Source: Lichenicoccus roseus (GTDB lineage: Bacteria > Pseudomonadota > Alphaproteobacteria > Acetobacterales > Acetobacteraceae). Taken from it: a stretch of DNA of 64,000 bases. Of the stretch, positions 1 to 9,894 are shown piece after piece (the first letter of the stretch is position 1; the number at the start of each line of letters is the position of its first letter). The DNA is taken from positions 62,001-126,000 of the forward strand of contig NZ_VCDI01000010.1 of the NCBI RefSeq assembly GCF_005844085.1, in the 5' to 3' direction. Below the pieces are notes generated by a model. It made no database searches. It was given only the letters and a program-made list of their open reading frames with translations, and was not told the DNA's origin. The position numbers were made by a program, and so were the translations under genes.

Positions 1-299
1 GCGATCGACGCGACCGCGTCGGCGAGGCCACGATGGCGGGAGCGGCCCGCTCCCCACCCATCGCCGATCGCTGCGGCATCTTCCGACCAGTAGTAGCTGC
101 CGAGCGGCTCGAGCCGCTCGGCCAGCGCAGCCAGGCTCGGCAGCGACAGCAATGGCTCGCGGTCAAGGTCGTGCGCGAACAGGAAGCTCTGCTGGTTGTA
201 GCTAAGCTTGAACACCTCGTCGCAACTGTGACCGACATGCTCGAACGCGGTTACGTTTTGTGAACTTTGCTTCAGTAACGCAATGCTGGACATGGTCAT
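1..299 (-). CDS. Cupin-like (JmjC/Cupin_8-type) protein, N-terminal part, cut by the window edge
   Basis: An open frame runs leftwards from ATG at 299 (a second ATG lies at 293) to the window edge with no stop, giving about 99 residues. The translation aligns by eye with the N-terminal part of the cupin-like protein at 30149-31084. Both share the pattern YN-x2-SF-x-F-x-H, then LAALA-x-RL, then YWS, then W-x2-GR-x3-H. This region is known to precede the HxD...H metal-binding core in such proteins, so the catalytic part lies outside the window. The gene is transcribed away from the AraC regulator side. The function is inferred: probably an Fe(II)/2-oxoglutarate oxygenase-like cupin paralogous to the two in the peptide cluster 28 kb away. 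Neither candidate start has a strong ribosome binding site. Confidence 0.6.
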   Translation of the reverse strand, partial: MTMSSIALLKQSSQNVTAFEHVGHSCDEVFKLSYNQQSFLFAHDLDREPLLSLPSLAALAERLEPLGSYYWSEDAAAIGDGWGAGRSRHRGLADAVASI

Positions 300-401
300 G
301 CCGCTTTGTTCTGAGCCCGGCGCTGATACAAATCCCGTTGTCGGCAACACGCAAGTGCACGTCTGTGTGTTGTCGATCCACCTCCGTCGGGAGGACGCCG
401 A

Positions 402-1271
402 TCAGGGTGCCGACACGCGCCCGGATCGATCCGGGCGCGTTGCGCGCCGGTAGCGATGCGGGGAAACACCGAAACGCCGGCGGAACGCCTCATGAAAACG
501 CGATACCGAGCCGAAGCCCGACTCGAAGGCGATCGAAGCGACATCGCGCGTGCCGCCCAGCAGCATGGATTGCGCGAGATGCAGCCGGTAGCGCGTCAGG
601 TAGTCTCCGAGCGTCATGCCAAGAGCGTTCTTGAACAGCGACATGGCGTAGTTCGGATGCAGTCCCACCGCACCGGCGACCTGGCCGGCGCTGACCCGCC
701 CGGTGGCGTTCGAGGTCAGGAACTGGGCCATGGCGCACACCTTGGCATGCCGCCCGGCGCCACCCGGCGGCACTGCCTGGGATGCGGCGCGGTTTATCCA
801 GCCGGTCACGTCCAGGCGGCGCAGGCGGAGCTCGATCTCCAGACGGTCAAGCTCCGCCAGCCCAGGGTCGCCGGACATCAACTCCCGGTGCAGCCGCATC
901 GGCCAATCCAGCTCGATAGGGTCGCGCGCCGCGATCATGCCGCCGCCGAGCACGGTCTCGCGCAGGGCGGCAGAGAGCGGCAGGGCGAGGAACATCTCGA
1001 TCGGGACGTAAAGGCAAACGAAATTTGTCGCCGGCGCCACCTCCATGGTGCGGTGCGGCACAGCACCCCAGAACAGCAGGAACTCGCCCGCCCGGGCCTC
1101 GATCTCCAGCCCGCCGAACGAATAGATGGCGGCCCCCTCCAGCATCAGGTTGAGCTCGACCTGGCTGTGCGCATGCACCGCCGCCATCGGCAGCATCGTG
1201 GTGCTGCGTCCCGCCCAGAAGACGTGGAGCGGCGGCTCGGACGCACCCTGGGTAATCAAGCTCTGGGTCAT
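402..1271 (-). CDS. AraC-family transcriptional regulator with N-terminal cupin
   Basis: 289 residues, the usual length for this family. The N-terminal half is a cupin sugar-sensing fold with the HAHSQVELN stretch near residues 33-41. The C-terminal ~100 residues carry the paired helix-turn-helix: VAGAVGLHPNYAMSLFK for the first helix pair, and ASIAFESGFGSVSRFHEAFRRRFG-like text, the conserved AraC signature, for the second. It is transcribed divergently from the ABC transporter/galactosidase operon with about 150 bp between, so it most likely controls that operon in response to a galactoside or related sugar. The ligand is inferred from neighbours only. Confidence 0.9.
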   Translation of the reverse strand: MTQSLITQGASEPPLHVFWAGRSTTMLPMAAVHAHSQVELNLMLEGAAIYSFGGLEIEARAGEFLLFWGAVPHRTMEVAPATNFVCLYVPIEMFLALPLSAALRETVLGGGMIAARDPIELDWPMRLHRELMSGDPGLAELDRLEIELRLRRLDVTGWINRAASQAVPPGGAGRHAKVCAMAQFLTSNATGRVSAGQVAGAVGLHPNYAMSLFKNALGMTLGDYLTRYRLHLAQSMLLGGTRDVASIAFESGFGSVSRFHEAFRRRFGVSPHRYRRATRPDRSGRVSAP

Positions 1272-1424
1272 GAAGCCTTCGGCACTCGTTCCTGCTCGCC
1301 GATCTTAGGATCCAGGAGATTGCTATCGTCAAACCGGACGACAGGCCAGCCCGGCGGGGCCATAGTCGCCTGCAACGGCCTCGACACCATGAAGGCCAGG
1401 CGAACGTTCGGGAGTGATCGAGGA
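1272..1424. promoter_or_regulatory. Divergent control region between araC-type gene and sugar operon
   Basis: About 150 bp separate the two divergent starts and should hold the promoters of both and the AraC-type operator. I see no convincing -35/-10 pair and no obvious inverted or direct repeat, so no site is assigned. GGAG at 1411-1414 and CGAGGA at 1419-1424 are possible ribosome binding sites for the downstream gene. Confidence 0.4.
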
Positions 1425-2696
1425 ATGTCCATGTCAGCCAGGCTCGGCAGCCTGTCGTCGACGGTTGCGGTTGCGGCTGCATCTGCCCTACTGGCGGCCA
1501 TGCTGGCCACCGCCGGGCCGGCGAAGGCCGACAGCATCACGGTCAACTCCGACCAGTCCGACCCGCAACCGAAGGCCGCGATCCAGGAGGCGGTGCATCG
1601 CTTCGAGGCCGCGAACCCCGGCACCCAGGTGACGCTGAACACCTACGACCACGAGAGCTACAAGCAGTCGATCCGCAACTGGCTGACCTCCGAGCCGCCG
1701 GACGTGGTGCTCTGGTATACCGGCACCCGGCTGCGCCAGTTCGTGCAGCCCGGACTGCTCGCCGATGTCAGCGCGATCTGGACGGCGCCAATGAAGCAGG
1801 CGTTCGGCACCACCGCGGTCGACCTGGTCACCGATGGCGGCAAGCAATACGCGGTGCCGTATACCCAGTACCAGTGGGGCCTCTACCTCCGCAGCGACAT
1901 CCTGCGGAAGGCCGGGGTCGGCCCGGTCAAGACCTTCGACGACCTGCTCGGCGCCTGCGACAAGCTGAACGCGGCAGGCGTGGCGCCGATCGCGCTGGGT
2001 TCGAAGGATCTGTGGCCGACCGCTGCGTGGTTCGACTATCTCGACCTGCGCATCAACGGATACGCCTCGCACATGCAGCTGATGTCGGGAAAGGTGCCCT
2101 ACACAGACGCCAAGGTGCACGCCGTGTTCGCGCACTGGAAGCAGCTGCTCGACCATAAATGCTTCAATGCCAACCACACCGAGCTGAGCATGCAGGAGAG
2201 CCAGTCGGTGATGTACCAGGGCCGCGCCGGCATGATGCTGATGGGCAACTTCATCACCGCGAACTTCTCGCCCGAGATGCAGAAGGTGATGGTGTTCGAG
2301 CCGTTCCCGACCGTCACCGCAGGCGTCGCGCGGGCCGAGGACGCGCCGATGGACAGCGTGGCCATCCCGCAGGGCGCCCACAACAAGGCCGGCGCGATGA
2401 AATTCCTCGCCTTCATGATGCAGCCGGACATCCAGGCGATGATCAACGCCGGCGAGAAGCAGATCCCCGCCAACTCGCAGGCCAAGCTGATCGACGACCC
2501 CTACCTGATCGCGGGCCGTTCCCTCCTTGCGGCGACACCGGATCACTCGCAGTTCTTCGACCGCGACACCAACGAGGCGCTGGCGACGTTGGCGATGAAG
2601 GGCTTCCAGGAATTCATGGTGCAGCCGCAGCGGCTCGACCGCATCCTTGCCGGCATCGACCGCGCACGCCTGCGCATCTACGCCAACACGAACTGA
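1425..2696 (+). CDS. Sugar ABC transporter substrate-binding protein
   Basis: 423 residues if started at ATG 1425. ATG 1431, with CGAGGA six bases upstream, is equally likely, and ATG 1389 is less likely. A signal peptide follows: hydrophobic VAVAAASALLAAMLATAG, then an Ala-Lys-Ala-Asp cleavage region. The mature protein has the features of family 1 extracellular solute-binding proteins: an early IQEAVHRFEAANPGTQV segment and PPDVVLWYTG near the first lobe. It should bind an oligosaccharide in the periplasm and deliver it to the two permeases encoded just downstream (15 bp to the next start). The substrate, probably an alpha- or beta-galactoside, is inferred from the GH36 and GH42 genes in the same operon. 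Confidence 0.92.
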   Translation: MSMSARLGSLSSTVAVAAASALLAAMLATAGPAKADSITVNSDQSDPQPKAAIQEAVHRFEAANPGTQVTLNTYDHESYKQSIRNWLTSEPPDVVLWYTGTRLRQFVQPGLLADVSAIWTAPMKQAFGTTAVDLVTDGGKQYAVPYTQYQWGLYLRSDILRKAGVGPVKTFDDLLGACDKLNAAGVAPIALGSKDLWPTAAWFDYLDLRINGYASHMQLMSGKVPYTDAKVHAVFAHWKQLLDHKCFNANHTELSMQESQSVMYQGRAGMMLMGNFITANFSPEMQKVMVFEPFPTVTAGVARAEDAPMDSVAIPQGAHNKAGAMKFLAFMMQPDIQAMINAGEKQIPANSQAKLIDDPYLIAGRSLLAATPDHSQFFDRDTNEALATLAMKGFQEFMVQPQRLDRILAGIDRARLRIYANTN

Positions 2697-2711
2697 CACC
2701 GGATACCGGGC

Positions 2712-3608
2712 GTGTCCACGACAGTGCAGGCGGCGCCCCGCCGGACGCGCCATGCCGGCAGCCTGGCGCCGCTGGCGTTCATCGCCCCCGCCGCGCTGTT
2801 CTTCGCGGTGTTCGTGCTCTGGCCGATCGCCGACAGCATCTGGGTCTCCCTGCACGACTGGGACGGCGTGCATCCGATGCGCTGGGTCGGGATCGGCAAC
2901 TATGTCGAGCTGTTCACCGACGACGTGTTCTGGACCGCGCTGGTCAACAATATCTGGTGGCTGCTCGCCTACATGCTGGCCCCGATCGGCGGCCTCGCCA
3001 TCGCGCTGTTCCTCAACCAGAACGTGCTCGGAATGCGGCTCTACAAGTCGCTGTTCTTCTTTCCGTTCGTGCTCTCCCAGGTCGTCGTCGGCCTGGTGTT
3101 CTCCTGGTTCTTCAACGGCGATTTCGGCCTGCTCAATCTCGGCCTGCGCGCCATCGGGCTGCACGGCGTGTCGCTGCTCGGTGACGCCAACTGGTCGACA
3201 CCGGCCACCATCGTCGCCGGGCTGTGGCCGCAGACCGCCTACTGCATGATCCTTTATCTCACCGGCCTGACCGCGGTGAACGGCGAGGTGGTCGAGGCGG
3301 CGCGCATGGACGGCGCGCGCGGCTGGGGCATGTTCTGGAACATCATCCTCCCGCAACTGCGTCCGGCAACCTTCATCGCCGTGGTGGTCTCGGTGGTGGG
3401 CGCGCTGCGCTCGTTCGACCTGGTCTCGATCATGACCAGGGGCGGCCCGTACGACAGCTCGGCGGTGCTCGCCTACTACATGTACGAGCAGACCTTCCTG
3501 TCGTTCCGCTACGGCTACGGCGCCGCCATCGCGGTGGTGCTGTTCGCCATCATGGACGTGTACATCGCCTTCTTCCTGGTCACCATGCTGCGGCGGGAGC
3601 GGCGCTGA
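2712..3608 (+). CDS. Sugar ABC transporter permease (MalF/UgpA type)
   Basis: 298 residues from a GTG start. Six membrane segments are visible, the first at about residues 19-40. The EAA loop that contacts the ATPase reads EAARMDGARGWGMFWNIILP near residues 197-216, with the conserved Gly. It pairs with the second permease, whose ATG overlaps this gene's TGA (TGATG at 3606-3610), so the two are translationally coupled. It belongs to the CUT1-type carbohydrate importers. No ATPase subunit is encoded beside it, so a shared MsmX/UgpC-like ATPase elsewhere in the genome is expected. Confidence 0.93.
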   Translation: MSTTVQAAPRRTRHAGSLAPLAFIAPAALFFAVFVLWPIADSIWVSLHDWDGVHPMRWVGIGNYVELFTDDVFWTALVNNIWWLLAYMLAPIGGLAIALFLNQNVLGMRLYKSLFFFPFVLSQVVVGLVFSWFFNGDFGLLNLGLRAIGLHGVSLLGDANWSTPATIVAGLWPQTAYCMILYLTGLTAVNGEVVEAARMDGARGWGMFWNIILPQLRPATFIAVVVSVVGALRSFDLVSIMTRGGPYDSSAVLAYYMYEQTFLSFRYGYGAAIAVVLFAIMDVYIAFFLVTMLRRERR

Positions 3609-4462
3609 TGTTCCCGCGCCCGATCCAGACCGCCTCCCCCGGCGCGCAGGCGCTGTACCGGGTCGCGCTGCCGGTCAGCCTGGTGATCTGGCTGCTGCCG
3701 CTGGTGGCGATCTTCCTGACCTCGGCACGCACCGCGCAGGATCTCGCCGCCGGCAACTACTGGGGCTGGCCGCACGGCAGCCACCTGATCGGCAACTACG
3801 AGGCGGTCTTCACCAGCTCGCCGATGGGCCGCTATCTGCTGAACTCGGTGATGATCACCCTGCCGGCGGTGGCCGCCACGCTGGCCCTGTCCACCCTCGC
3901 CGGCTTCGGCCTGGCAAAATTCCGCTTCCCCGGCAACACGCTCGTCCTCGCGATCTTCATCGCCGGCAATTTCGTGCCGTTCCAGATCCTGATGATCCCG
4001 GTGCGGGACCTGATGATCCATGTGTTCCCGCTCTACAACACCATCTGGGCACTCGTGGTGTTCCACGCCGCCTTCCAGACCGGCTTCTGCACCCTGTTCA
4101 TGCGCAACTTCATGCGCGAGCTGCCGGACAGCCTGATCGAGGCGGCGCGCATGGACGGCGCCGGCGAATTCTCGGTATTCTCGCTGATCGTGCTGCCGCT
4201 GATCCGGCCGGCCCTGGCGGCCCTCGCGGTGCTGGAATTCACCTTCATCTGGAACGACTATTTCTGGGCGCTGGTGCTGGTGCAGTCCGATAGCGCACGC
4301 CCGATCACCGCCGGGCTGCAGGCGCTGCAGGGCATGTGGCTGGCCTCGTGGCAGCTGATGTCGGCCGGCGCGATCGTCGCCGCCGCACCCTCGGTTGCGA
4401 TCTTCTTCCTCATGCAGCGCCACTTCATCTCCGGACTAACCCTGGGAGCGGTCAAGGAATGA
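3608..4462 (+). CDS. Sugar ABC transporter permease (MalG/UgpE type)
   Basis: 284 residues starting at the ATG that overlaps the previous stop. The first membrane segment follows about residue 20, and six segments in all are apparent. The EAA motif reads EAARMDGAGEFSVFSLIVLP near residues 178-197. The C-terminus with [15 protein letters not shown] is the standard ending of MalG-type permeases. It forms the channel heterodimer with the preceding permease. Its stop overlaps the start of the alpha-galactosidase gene (ATGA at 4459-4462), which ties import to hydrolysis in one operon. Confidence 0.94.
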   Translation: MFPRPIQTASPGAQALYRVALPVSLVIWLLPLVAIFLTSARTAQDLAAGNYWGWPHGSHLIGNYEAVFTSSPMGRYLLNSVMITLPAVAATLALSTLAGFGLAKFRFPGNTLVLAIFIAGNFVPFQILMIPVRDLMIHVFPLYNTIWALVVFHAAFQTGFCTLFMRNFMRELPDSLIEAARMDGAGEFSVFSLIVLPLIRPALAALAVLEFTFIWNDYFWALVLVQSDSARPITAGLQALQGMWLASWQLMSAGAIVAAAPSVAIFFLMQRHFISGLTLGAVKE

Positions 4463-6585
4463 ACACCCATCGCCTGGATGGCCGCGACACCACCCTGCTG
4501 CTGCTGCAGCGGGACGCCGGACTTCCGGAGATCGTCTACTGGGGCACCCGCCTGCCATCCGGCATCACGCTCGACGCGGTGGCTTCCCTGCGCGATCGCG
4601 CGACCCGGCGTAACGGTCTCGACGAGGATCATGTCGAGGCGGTGCTGATGCCGACAATCGGCACCGGGGCACTCCGGTCGCCCGGCCTGGTCGCCAGCCG
4701 CGGTGCGCTCGACTGGACCGCCGAGTTCGACGGCGTCCTGGTGCGGCAGGCGCCCGGGCAGCTGCGCGTGGTCGCGATCGACAAGGTGGCGGCCCTGCGG
4801 CTCGAGATCGTGCTCGACCTGCCGCCGGATGGCGACCTGCTGTCCATGCACTCCATCCTGCACAACCAGGGTGCGGCGCCACTTCAGGTCGACCGGCTCG
4901 CCGCCGGGGTGTTCCTGGTGCCGGCGGCGTCGGACGAATTGCTCGTGTTCGACGGCCGCTGGGGCCGCGAATTTGCCGAGCAGCGCATCCGGCTGACCAG
5001 CGGCAACTGGACCTCCGAGAACCGTCGCGGCCGCTCGCACGACCGCACACCGGGCCTGATCCTCGGCGAGCCGGGTTTCGACGAGGATCGCGCCCTGGTG
5101 CATGGCGTCCATTTCGGCTGGAGCGGCAATCACCGCACCACCGCCGAGCGGCTGGAGGACGGTCGCATCCTGGTTTCCACCGGCGAGTGGCTGCATCCCG
5201 GCGAGCTGGTGCTGGCGCCGGGGCAGTCGGCGCAGACGCCGGTCGCCTATGCCGCGGTCTCGCAAAACGGTCTGCGCGGCCTGTCGCAGCATTTCCATGC
5301 CGGGGTCCGGAGCGGCGTGCTGGAATGGCCCGGAGGGGCGATGCGCCCGCGCCCGGTGACGCTGAACAGCTGGGAGGGCAACTATTTCTCGCACGACCAT
5401 GACCGGCTGGTGGCGCAGGCGACCGCAGGCGCACGCATCGGCATCGAGCGTTTCGTGCTCGACGATGGCTGGATGGCCGGTCGCGACAACGACCGCGCCG
5501 GCCTCGGCGACTGGTGGCCCGATCCGCTCAAGTATCCCGATGGGCTCGGCAGGCTGATCGACGCGATCACCGGCCTCGGGCTGGAGTTCGGCCTCTGGGT
5601 CGAGCCGGAGATGGTCAACCCGGACAGCGATCTCTATCGCGCGCATCCGGACGCGGTGCTGCAGGTCGCCGGCCGCCCGCTGCGGACCTCGCGGCACCAG
5701 CTCATCCTCGACCTCACCCGGCCGGACATCGCCGGGCTGATCTTCGACCAGCTCGCCGCCCTGCTCCGCGCACACCCGATTGCCTACCTGAAATGGGACA
5801 TGAACCGCGATTTCGTCGCGGCCGGCGATAGCGACGGGCGTCCGGCCTACCGCAGCCATCTGCTCGCCACCTACGCCCTGCTGGAACGGTTGCGCGAGGC
5901 GTTTCCCGCCGTCGAGATCGAGAGTTGCGCCTCGGGCGGCGGCCGTCCCGATCTCGGCATCCTGCGCCACACCCACCGGGTCTGGACCTCGGACTGCACC
6001 GATGCGCTGGAACGGCTCCCGATCCAGCGCGGGTTCTCGCGGTTCCTGCCGCCCGAACTGATGGGCGCCCACGTCGCCGCCTCGCCGAACCACCAGACCG
6101 GGCGGCGTCATACGCTGGGCTTCCGCGCCGCGGTGGCGCTGCTCGGCCACATGGGCGTCGAGCTCGACCCGACCACGCTGGCCACCGACGAGCAGGACGA
6201 GCTGGCGGGCTGGATCGCGCTGCACAAGCGGCTGCGTCCGCTGCTGCACGCCGGACTGCACCAGGCCGGCCCGATGCTGGCGGGGCGGTCGCTGCGCGGC
6301 GTGGTGGCGCCGGACCGCAGCCATGCGGTGTTCCTGGTGGCGCAGGAGCGCACCGAGGCACACCGGCCGCCGCCGCTCACCCTGCCCGGCCTCGACGCGG
6401 AACGGCACTACCGGCTGCAGGCGCCGCCGCCGCAGCGTCTCGACATCCGGCTCTCTCCGTCGCAGCGTTCGCTGTTCGAGGCGGGACTGGTCGTGTCCGG
6501 CGCGCTGCTGGCGCAGGCCGGCATTGCGCTGCCGGAGCTGCAGCCGGAAACCGCCCTGGTGCTGGAGCTGATCGGCCTTGACTGA
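4459..6585 (+). CDS. Alpha-galactosidase, glycoside hydrolase family 36
   Basis: 708 residues, typical for bacterial GH36. The enzyme releases terminal alpha-linked galactose from oligosaccharides such as melibiose or raffinose. The catalytic barrel contains LKWDMNRD (nucleophile Asp447) and the conserved [13 protein letters not shown] segment at about 488-500. WTSDCTD at 509-515 supplies the acid/base Asp512. The N-terminal ~290 residues form the beta-sandwich domain and the C-terminal ~90 residues the small beta domain. No signal peptide is present, so it acts in the cytoplasm on imported sugar. The start is ATG 4459, overlapping the permease stop. The family is clear; the natural substrate is inferred. 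Confidence 0.95.
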   Translation: MNTHRLDGRDTTLLLLQRDAGLPEIVYWGTRLPSGITLDAVASLRDRATRRNGLDEDHVEAVLMPTIGTGALRSPGLVASRGALDWTAEFDGVLVRQAPGQLRVVAIDKVAALRLEIVLDLPPDGDLLSMHSILHNQGAAPLQVDRLAAGVFLVPAASDELLVFDGRWGREFAEQRIRLTSGNWTSENRRGRSHDRTPGLILGEPGFDEDRALVHGVHFGWSGNHRTTAERLEDGRILVSTGEWLHPGELVLAPGQSAQTPVAYAAVSQNGLRGLSQHFHAGVRSGVLEWPGGAMRPRPVTLNSWEGNYFSHDHDRLVAQATAGARIGIERFVLDDGWMAGRDNDRAGLGDWWPDPLKYPDGLGRLIDAITGLGLEFGLWVEPEMVNPDSDLYRAHPDAVLQVAGRPLRTSRHQLILDLTRPDIAGLIFDQLAALLRAHPIAYLKWDMNRDFVAAGDSDGRPAYRSHLLATYALLERLREAFPAVEIESCASGGGRPDLGILRHTHRVWTSDCTDALERLPIQRGFSRFLPPELMGAHVAASPNHQTGRRHTLGFRAAVALLGHMGVELDPTTLATDEQDELAGWIALHKRLRPLLHAGLHQAGPMLAGRSLRGVVAPDRSHAVFLVAQERTEAHRPPPLTLPGLDAERHYRLQAPPPQRLDIRLSPSQRSLFEAGLVVSGALLAQAGIALPELQPETALVLELIGLD

Positions 6586-8545
6586 AATCGCGACTGAAGC
6601 AGCCGCCCGGGCCCTCGGCGTCTGCTACTACCCGGAGCACTGGCCCGAGGCCTGGTGGGAAGACGATGCGCGGCAGATGCGCGAGGCCGGCATCACCTAT
6701 GTCCGCATCGCCGAGTTCGCCTGGAGCCGGATCGAGCCGGAGGACGGACGCTTCGACTGGGACTGGCTCGACCGCGCCCTCGCCGTGCTGGGGGGGGCCG
6801 GCCTGCGGGTCGTGCTGTGCACGCCGACCGCGACGCCACCGAAATGGCTGATCGACCGCGAGCCGTCCATCCTGCCGGTGGCCGCGGATGGCAGCACGCG
6901 CGGCTTCGGCTCGCGCCGGCACTACAGCTTCTCGTCGGCTGCCTGGCTGCGCGAGAGCCGGCGCATCGCCGCGGCGGTGGCGGCCCGCTATGGCGCCTCC
7001 CCGCATGTCGCCGGCTGGCAGATCGACAACGAGTTCGGCTGCCATGACACGGTGACGTCATACGGCCCGGAGGATCTCGCCGCCTTCCGGGACTGGCTGC
7101 GCTCGCGCTACGGCAACGTAGACAGCCTCAACGCCGCCTGGGGCAGCGTGTTCTGGTCCGCCGAACTGCGCTCCTTCGACGAGGTGGCGTTGCCGGTCGG
7201 CGCCGTCACCGAGACCCTGCCGTCGGCGAGGCTGGATTTCCAGCGCTTCTCGTCCGACCAGGTCGCGTCCTACTGCCGGATGCAGGCGGAAATCCTGCGC
7301 CAGCACTCCCCTGGCCGCTTCGTGACGCACAACTTCATGGGCCGGTTCGTCGACTTCGACCATCACGCGGCGGCAGAGCCGCTCGATCTGGCCAGCTGGG
7401 ATTCCTATCCGCTCGGCTTCACCGAGCAGTTCCCGCTCGATCCCGAGGAACGCGCGCTGTTCGCCGAGACCGCGCACCCGGACATCGCCGCCTTCCACCA
7501 CGACCTGTATCGCGGTGTCGGGCGAGGTCGGTTCTGGATCATGGAGCAGCAGCCGGGACCGGTGAACTGGGCCCCGTGGAATCCGGTGCCGAAGCCCGGC
7601 ATGGTGCGGCTGTGGAGCTGGGAGGCGTTCGCGCACGGCGCCGAGGTGGTCAGCTACTTCCGCTGGCGGCAGTGTCCGTTCGGCCAGGAGCAGCTGCATG
7701 CCGGGTTGCAGCGCCCGGATCGCTCGCTGTCGGCCGGAGGCGCGGAGGCGCTCCGGGTCGCCAGCGAGTTGCGCGCGCTGAGCCTGCCGGGCCCCGCCAG
7801 GCAGGCCGAAGTGGCGCTGGTGTTCGACTACGAGGCTGCCTGGATGCTGCGGATCCAGCCGCAAGGCGCCGATTTCAACTATGTCGAGCTCTGCCTGCGC
7901 TGGTACGAGGCGGCACGCCGGCTCGGCCAGGATATCGACATCGTGCCGCCAGGGCATTCGCTCGATGGCTATCGCGCGGTCCTGGTGCCGTCGCTGCCGC
8001 ACATCACGAAACCGGCGCTGGCAGCCCTGCGGGCGACCCCGGCGGCAACCCTGATCGGACCACGATCCGGCTCCAGGCTGGCCGATTTCGCCATCCCCCC
8101 GACCTTGCCGCCCGGCCCGCTGCAGGCACTGCTGCCGGTGCGCGTCACCCAGGTCGCATCGCTGCGACCGGGGCTCTCGCATGCGGTGACCGGTGCGCTG
8201 CAAGGTGCCGCCTTGCGCTGGCGCGAGTGGCTGGAGGGCGAGGGCGAGGTGCTGGCACGCTTCGACGACGCGACCCCGGCTGCCATCGCCGCGCATCGCC
8301 GCGTCTACCTTGCCTGCTGGCCGGACCGGGCGCTGCTGGATGCAGCGGTGCGGCACGTGCTCGAGGCCGCCCGCCTGGACATCGTCGAGCTGCCGCCCGG
8401 CGTGCGGCTGCGGCGCTGCGGCGACCGGCGCTTCGCCTTCAACTACGGACCGTCGCCCTGGACGCTGCCTGGACCGGCGGACCGGCACTTCCATCTCGGC
8501 GGCGCGACCGTCGCGCCGCAGGACCTGGCGTGCTGGAACGCGTGA
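6578..8545 (+). CDS. Beta-galactosidase, glycoside hydrolase family 42
   Basis: 655 residues. The start is TTG at 6578, eight bases inside the end of the GH36 gene. No ATG or GTG in frame lies before the conserved [11 protein letters not shown] motif (residues 14-24), so TTG is the best start. The acid/base glutamate is Glu152 in GWQIDNEFG and the nucleophile is Glu323 in [12 protein letters not shown], both standard GH42 motifs. GH42 enzymes cleave beta-galactosides in the cytoplasm. No signal peptide is seen. The C-terminal part holds the trimerisation and small beta domains usual in the family. Together with GH36 it suggests mixed alpha/beta galacto-oligosaccharides of plant origin as the diet. 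Confidence 0.95.
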   Translation: MTEIATEAAARALGVCYYPEHWPEAWWEDDARQMREAGITYVRIAEFAWSRIEPEDGRFDWDWLDRALAVLGGAGLRVVLCTPTATPPKWLIDREPSILPVAADGSTRGFGSRRHYSFSSAAWLRESRRIAAAVAARYGASPHVAGWQIDNEFGCHDTVTSYGPEDLAAFRDWLRSRYGNVDSLNAAWGSVFWSAELRSFDEVALPVGAVTETLPSARLDFQRFSSDQVASYCRMQAEILRQHSPGRFVTHNFMGRFVDFDHHAAAEPLDLASWDSYPLGFTEQFPLDPEERALFAETAHPDIAAFHHDLYRGVGRGRFWIMEQQPGPVNWAPWNPVPKPGMVRLWSWEAFAHGAEVVSYFRWRQCPFGQEQLHAGLQRPDRSLSAGGAEALRVASELRALSLPGPARQAEVALVFDYEAAWMLRIQPQGADFNYVELCLRWYEAARRLGQDIDIVPPGHSLDGYRAVLVPSLPHITKPALAALRATPAATLIGPRSGSRLADFAIPPTLPPGPLQALLPVRVTQVASLRPGLSHAVTGALQGAALRWREWLEGEGEVLARFDDATPAAIAAHRRVYLACWPDRALLDAAVRHVLEAARLDIVELPPGVRLRRCGDRRFAFNYGPSPWTLPGPADRHFHLGGATVAPQDLACWNA

Positions 8546-9840
8546 CGACACCCCTCCCGTCGACCCGCCCGCCACGTCTCAGGCGCATCCAGACCACTGG
8601 ACTGGTGCTGCTGGTCGCCAGCGGCGCCTTGAACTATGTCGACCGCGCGACGCTCTCGGTGGCCAATCCGCTGGTGCGGCACGATCTCGGCCTCTCCGTG
8701 CAGGGGATGGGCCTGCTGCTGTCGGCCTTCCTGTGGTCCTATGCTTTCGCGCAGTTGCCGGCCGGCATCCTGATCGACCGGCTCGGGCCGCGCCGCATGC
8801 TCTCGGCCGGGCTCGCACTCTGGTCGGTAGCGCAGGCGCTTGGCGGTCTGGTCGCAGGCTTCGGGCAGTTCTTCGCCGCACGCATGCTGCTGGGCATCGG
8901 CGAGGCGCCGCAATCGCCGGCGAGTGCCCGCATCGTGCGCGACTGGTTCCCGGTCGGCTCGCGCGGCACCGCCACCGGGATCTGGAACTGCTCGTCCACC
9001 CTTGGCTCGGCGATCGCGGTCCCGCTGCTGACGGTGCTGATGCTGCATCTCGGCTGGCGGTGGATGTTCATCTGCATGGGGCTTGCCGGCCTGTCGCTGG
9101 CAGCATTGTTCTACGCCCTGCACCGCGATCCGGCCGACCTCGTGCTGGACGAAGCGGAACGCGCCCATCTCGGTGACGCCGCCGACGCCGGCGGCCCGGT
9201 CACGCTGCGCGCCTGGCGCCGGCTGTTCGCCTATCGCACCAGCTGGGGCATGATCGCCGGGTTCTTCGGCTGCATCTACGTGCTGTGGATCTACAACGCC
9301 TGGCTGCCGGCCTACCTGGAGAGCGACCGGCACATGAGCATCGCACGCACCGGATGGGTGGCGGCGATCCCGTTCCTGTTCGGCGTGGTGGGCAGCCTGG
9401 TTGGTGGCCGGCTGGTCGACTGGCTGGTAGCGCGCGGCGTATCGCCGATCGACAGCCGGAAATACCCGATGGCGGCGTCCCTGCTCGGCACCGCCCTGTT
9501 CACCGTGCTGGCCGCGATGGTCGGCAGCAACACCGTCGCGATCCTGTGCATCTCGGTCGCGATGTTCCTGATCTATGTCTCAACCGCCACCGCCTGGGCG
9601 ATGGCGCCGGTGGCGGCACCCGGCAACTGCACCGCCTCGCTGGGGGCGATGCAGAACTTCGGCGGCTATGTCGGCGGTGCGCTGGCGCCTCTGGTGACCG
9701 GTGCGATCGCACAGCGGACCGGGTCGTTCGAGGCGGCGCTGCTCACCGGGGCAGCCGTCGCGGCGGTGGCGGCATTGGCTTACGCCCTGGTCATCCGCGA
9801 CCCGATCCCGCCGGATGCCGCAGACTTCCCGGCATCGTAA
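8542..9840 (+). CDS. MFS transporter, anion:cation symporter (ACS)-like
   Basis: 432 residues from GTG 8542, which overlaps the GH42 stop (GTGA); GTG 8530 is a possible alternative. Twelve membrane segments are apparent. The first helix contains [16 protein letters not shown], characteristic of ACS-family carriers for hexuronates, galactonate and related acids. The loop-2/3 motif [15 protein letters not shown] matches the MFS signature. It likely imports a sugar acid or monosaccharide, or exports a hydrolysis product, alongside the ABC importer of the same operon. The exact substrate cannot be read from the sequence. Confidence 0.85.
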   Translation: MTTPLPSTRPPRLRRIQTTGLVLLVASGALNYVDRATLSVANPLVRHDLGLSVQGMGLLLSAFLWSYAFAQLPAGILIDRLGPRRMLSAGLALWSVAQALGGLVAGFGQFFAARMLLGIGEAPQSPASARIVRDWFPVGSRGTATGIWNCSSTLGSAIAVPLLTVLMLHLGWRWMFICMGLAGLSLAALFYALHRDPADLVLDEAERAHLGDAADAGGPVTLRAWRRLFAYRTSWGMIAGFFGCIYVLWIYNAWLPAYLESDRHMSIARTGWVAAIPFLFGVVGSLVGGRLVDWLVARGVSPIDSRKYPMAASLLGTALFTVLAAMVGSNTVAILCISVAMFLIYVSTATAWAMAPVAAPGNCTASLGAMQNFGGYVGGALAPLVTGAIAQRTGSFEAALLTGAAVAAVAALAYALVIRDPIPPDAADFPAS

Positions 9841-9894
9841 CATTCCGAGTCAAATCGGGCTCCGCGGCAACGGTAGAGATGCTAAGCCCTGTGC

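Noticed and set aside
33-263. Open frame on the plus strand at the left edge
   Set aside because: It is the complement of the minus-strand cupin-like frame, which shows clear family motifs; the plus frame has none.
456-1424. Long N-terminal extension of the sugar-binding protein
   Set aside because: The extension is antisense to the araC-type gene, and a signal peptide starts only after ATG 1425/1431.
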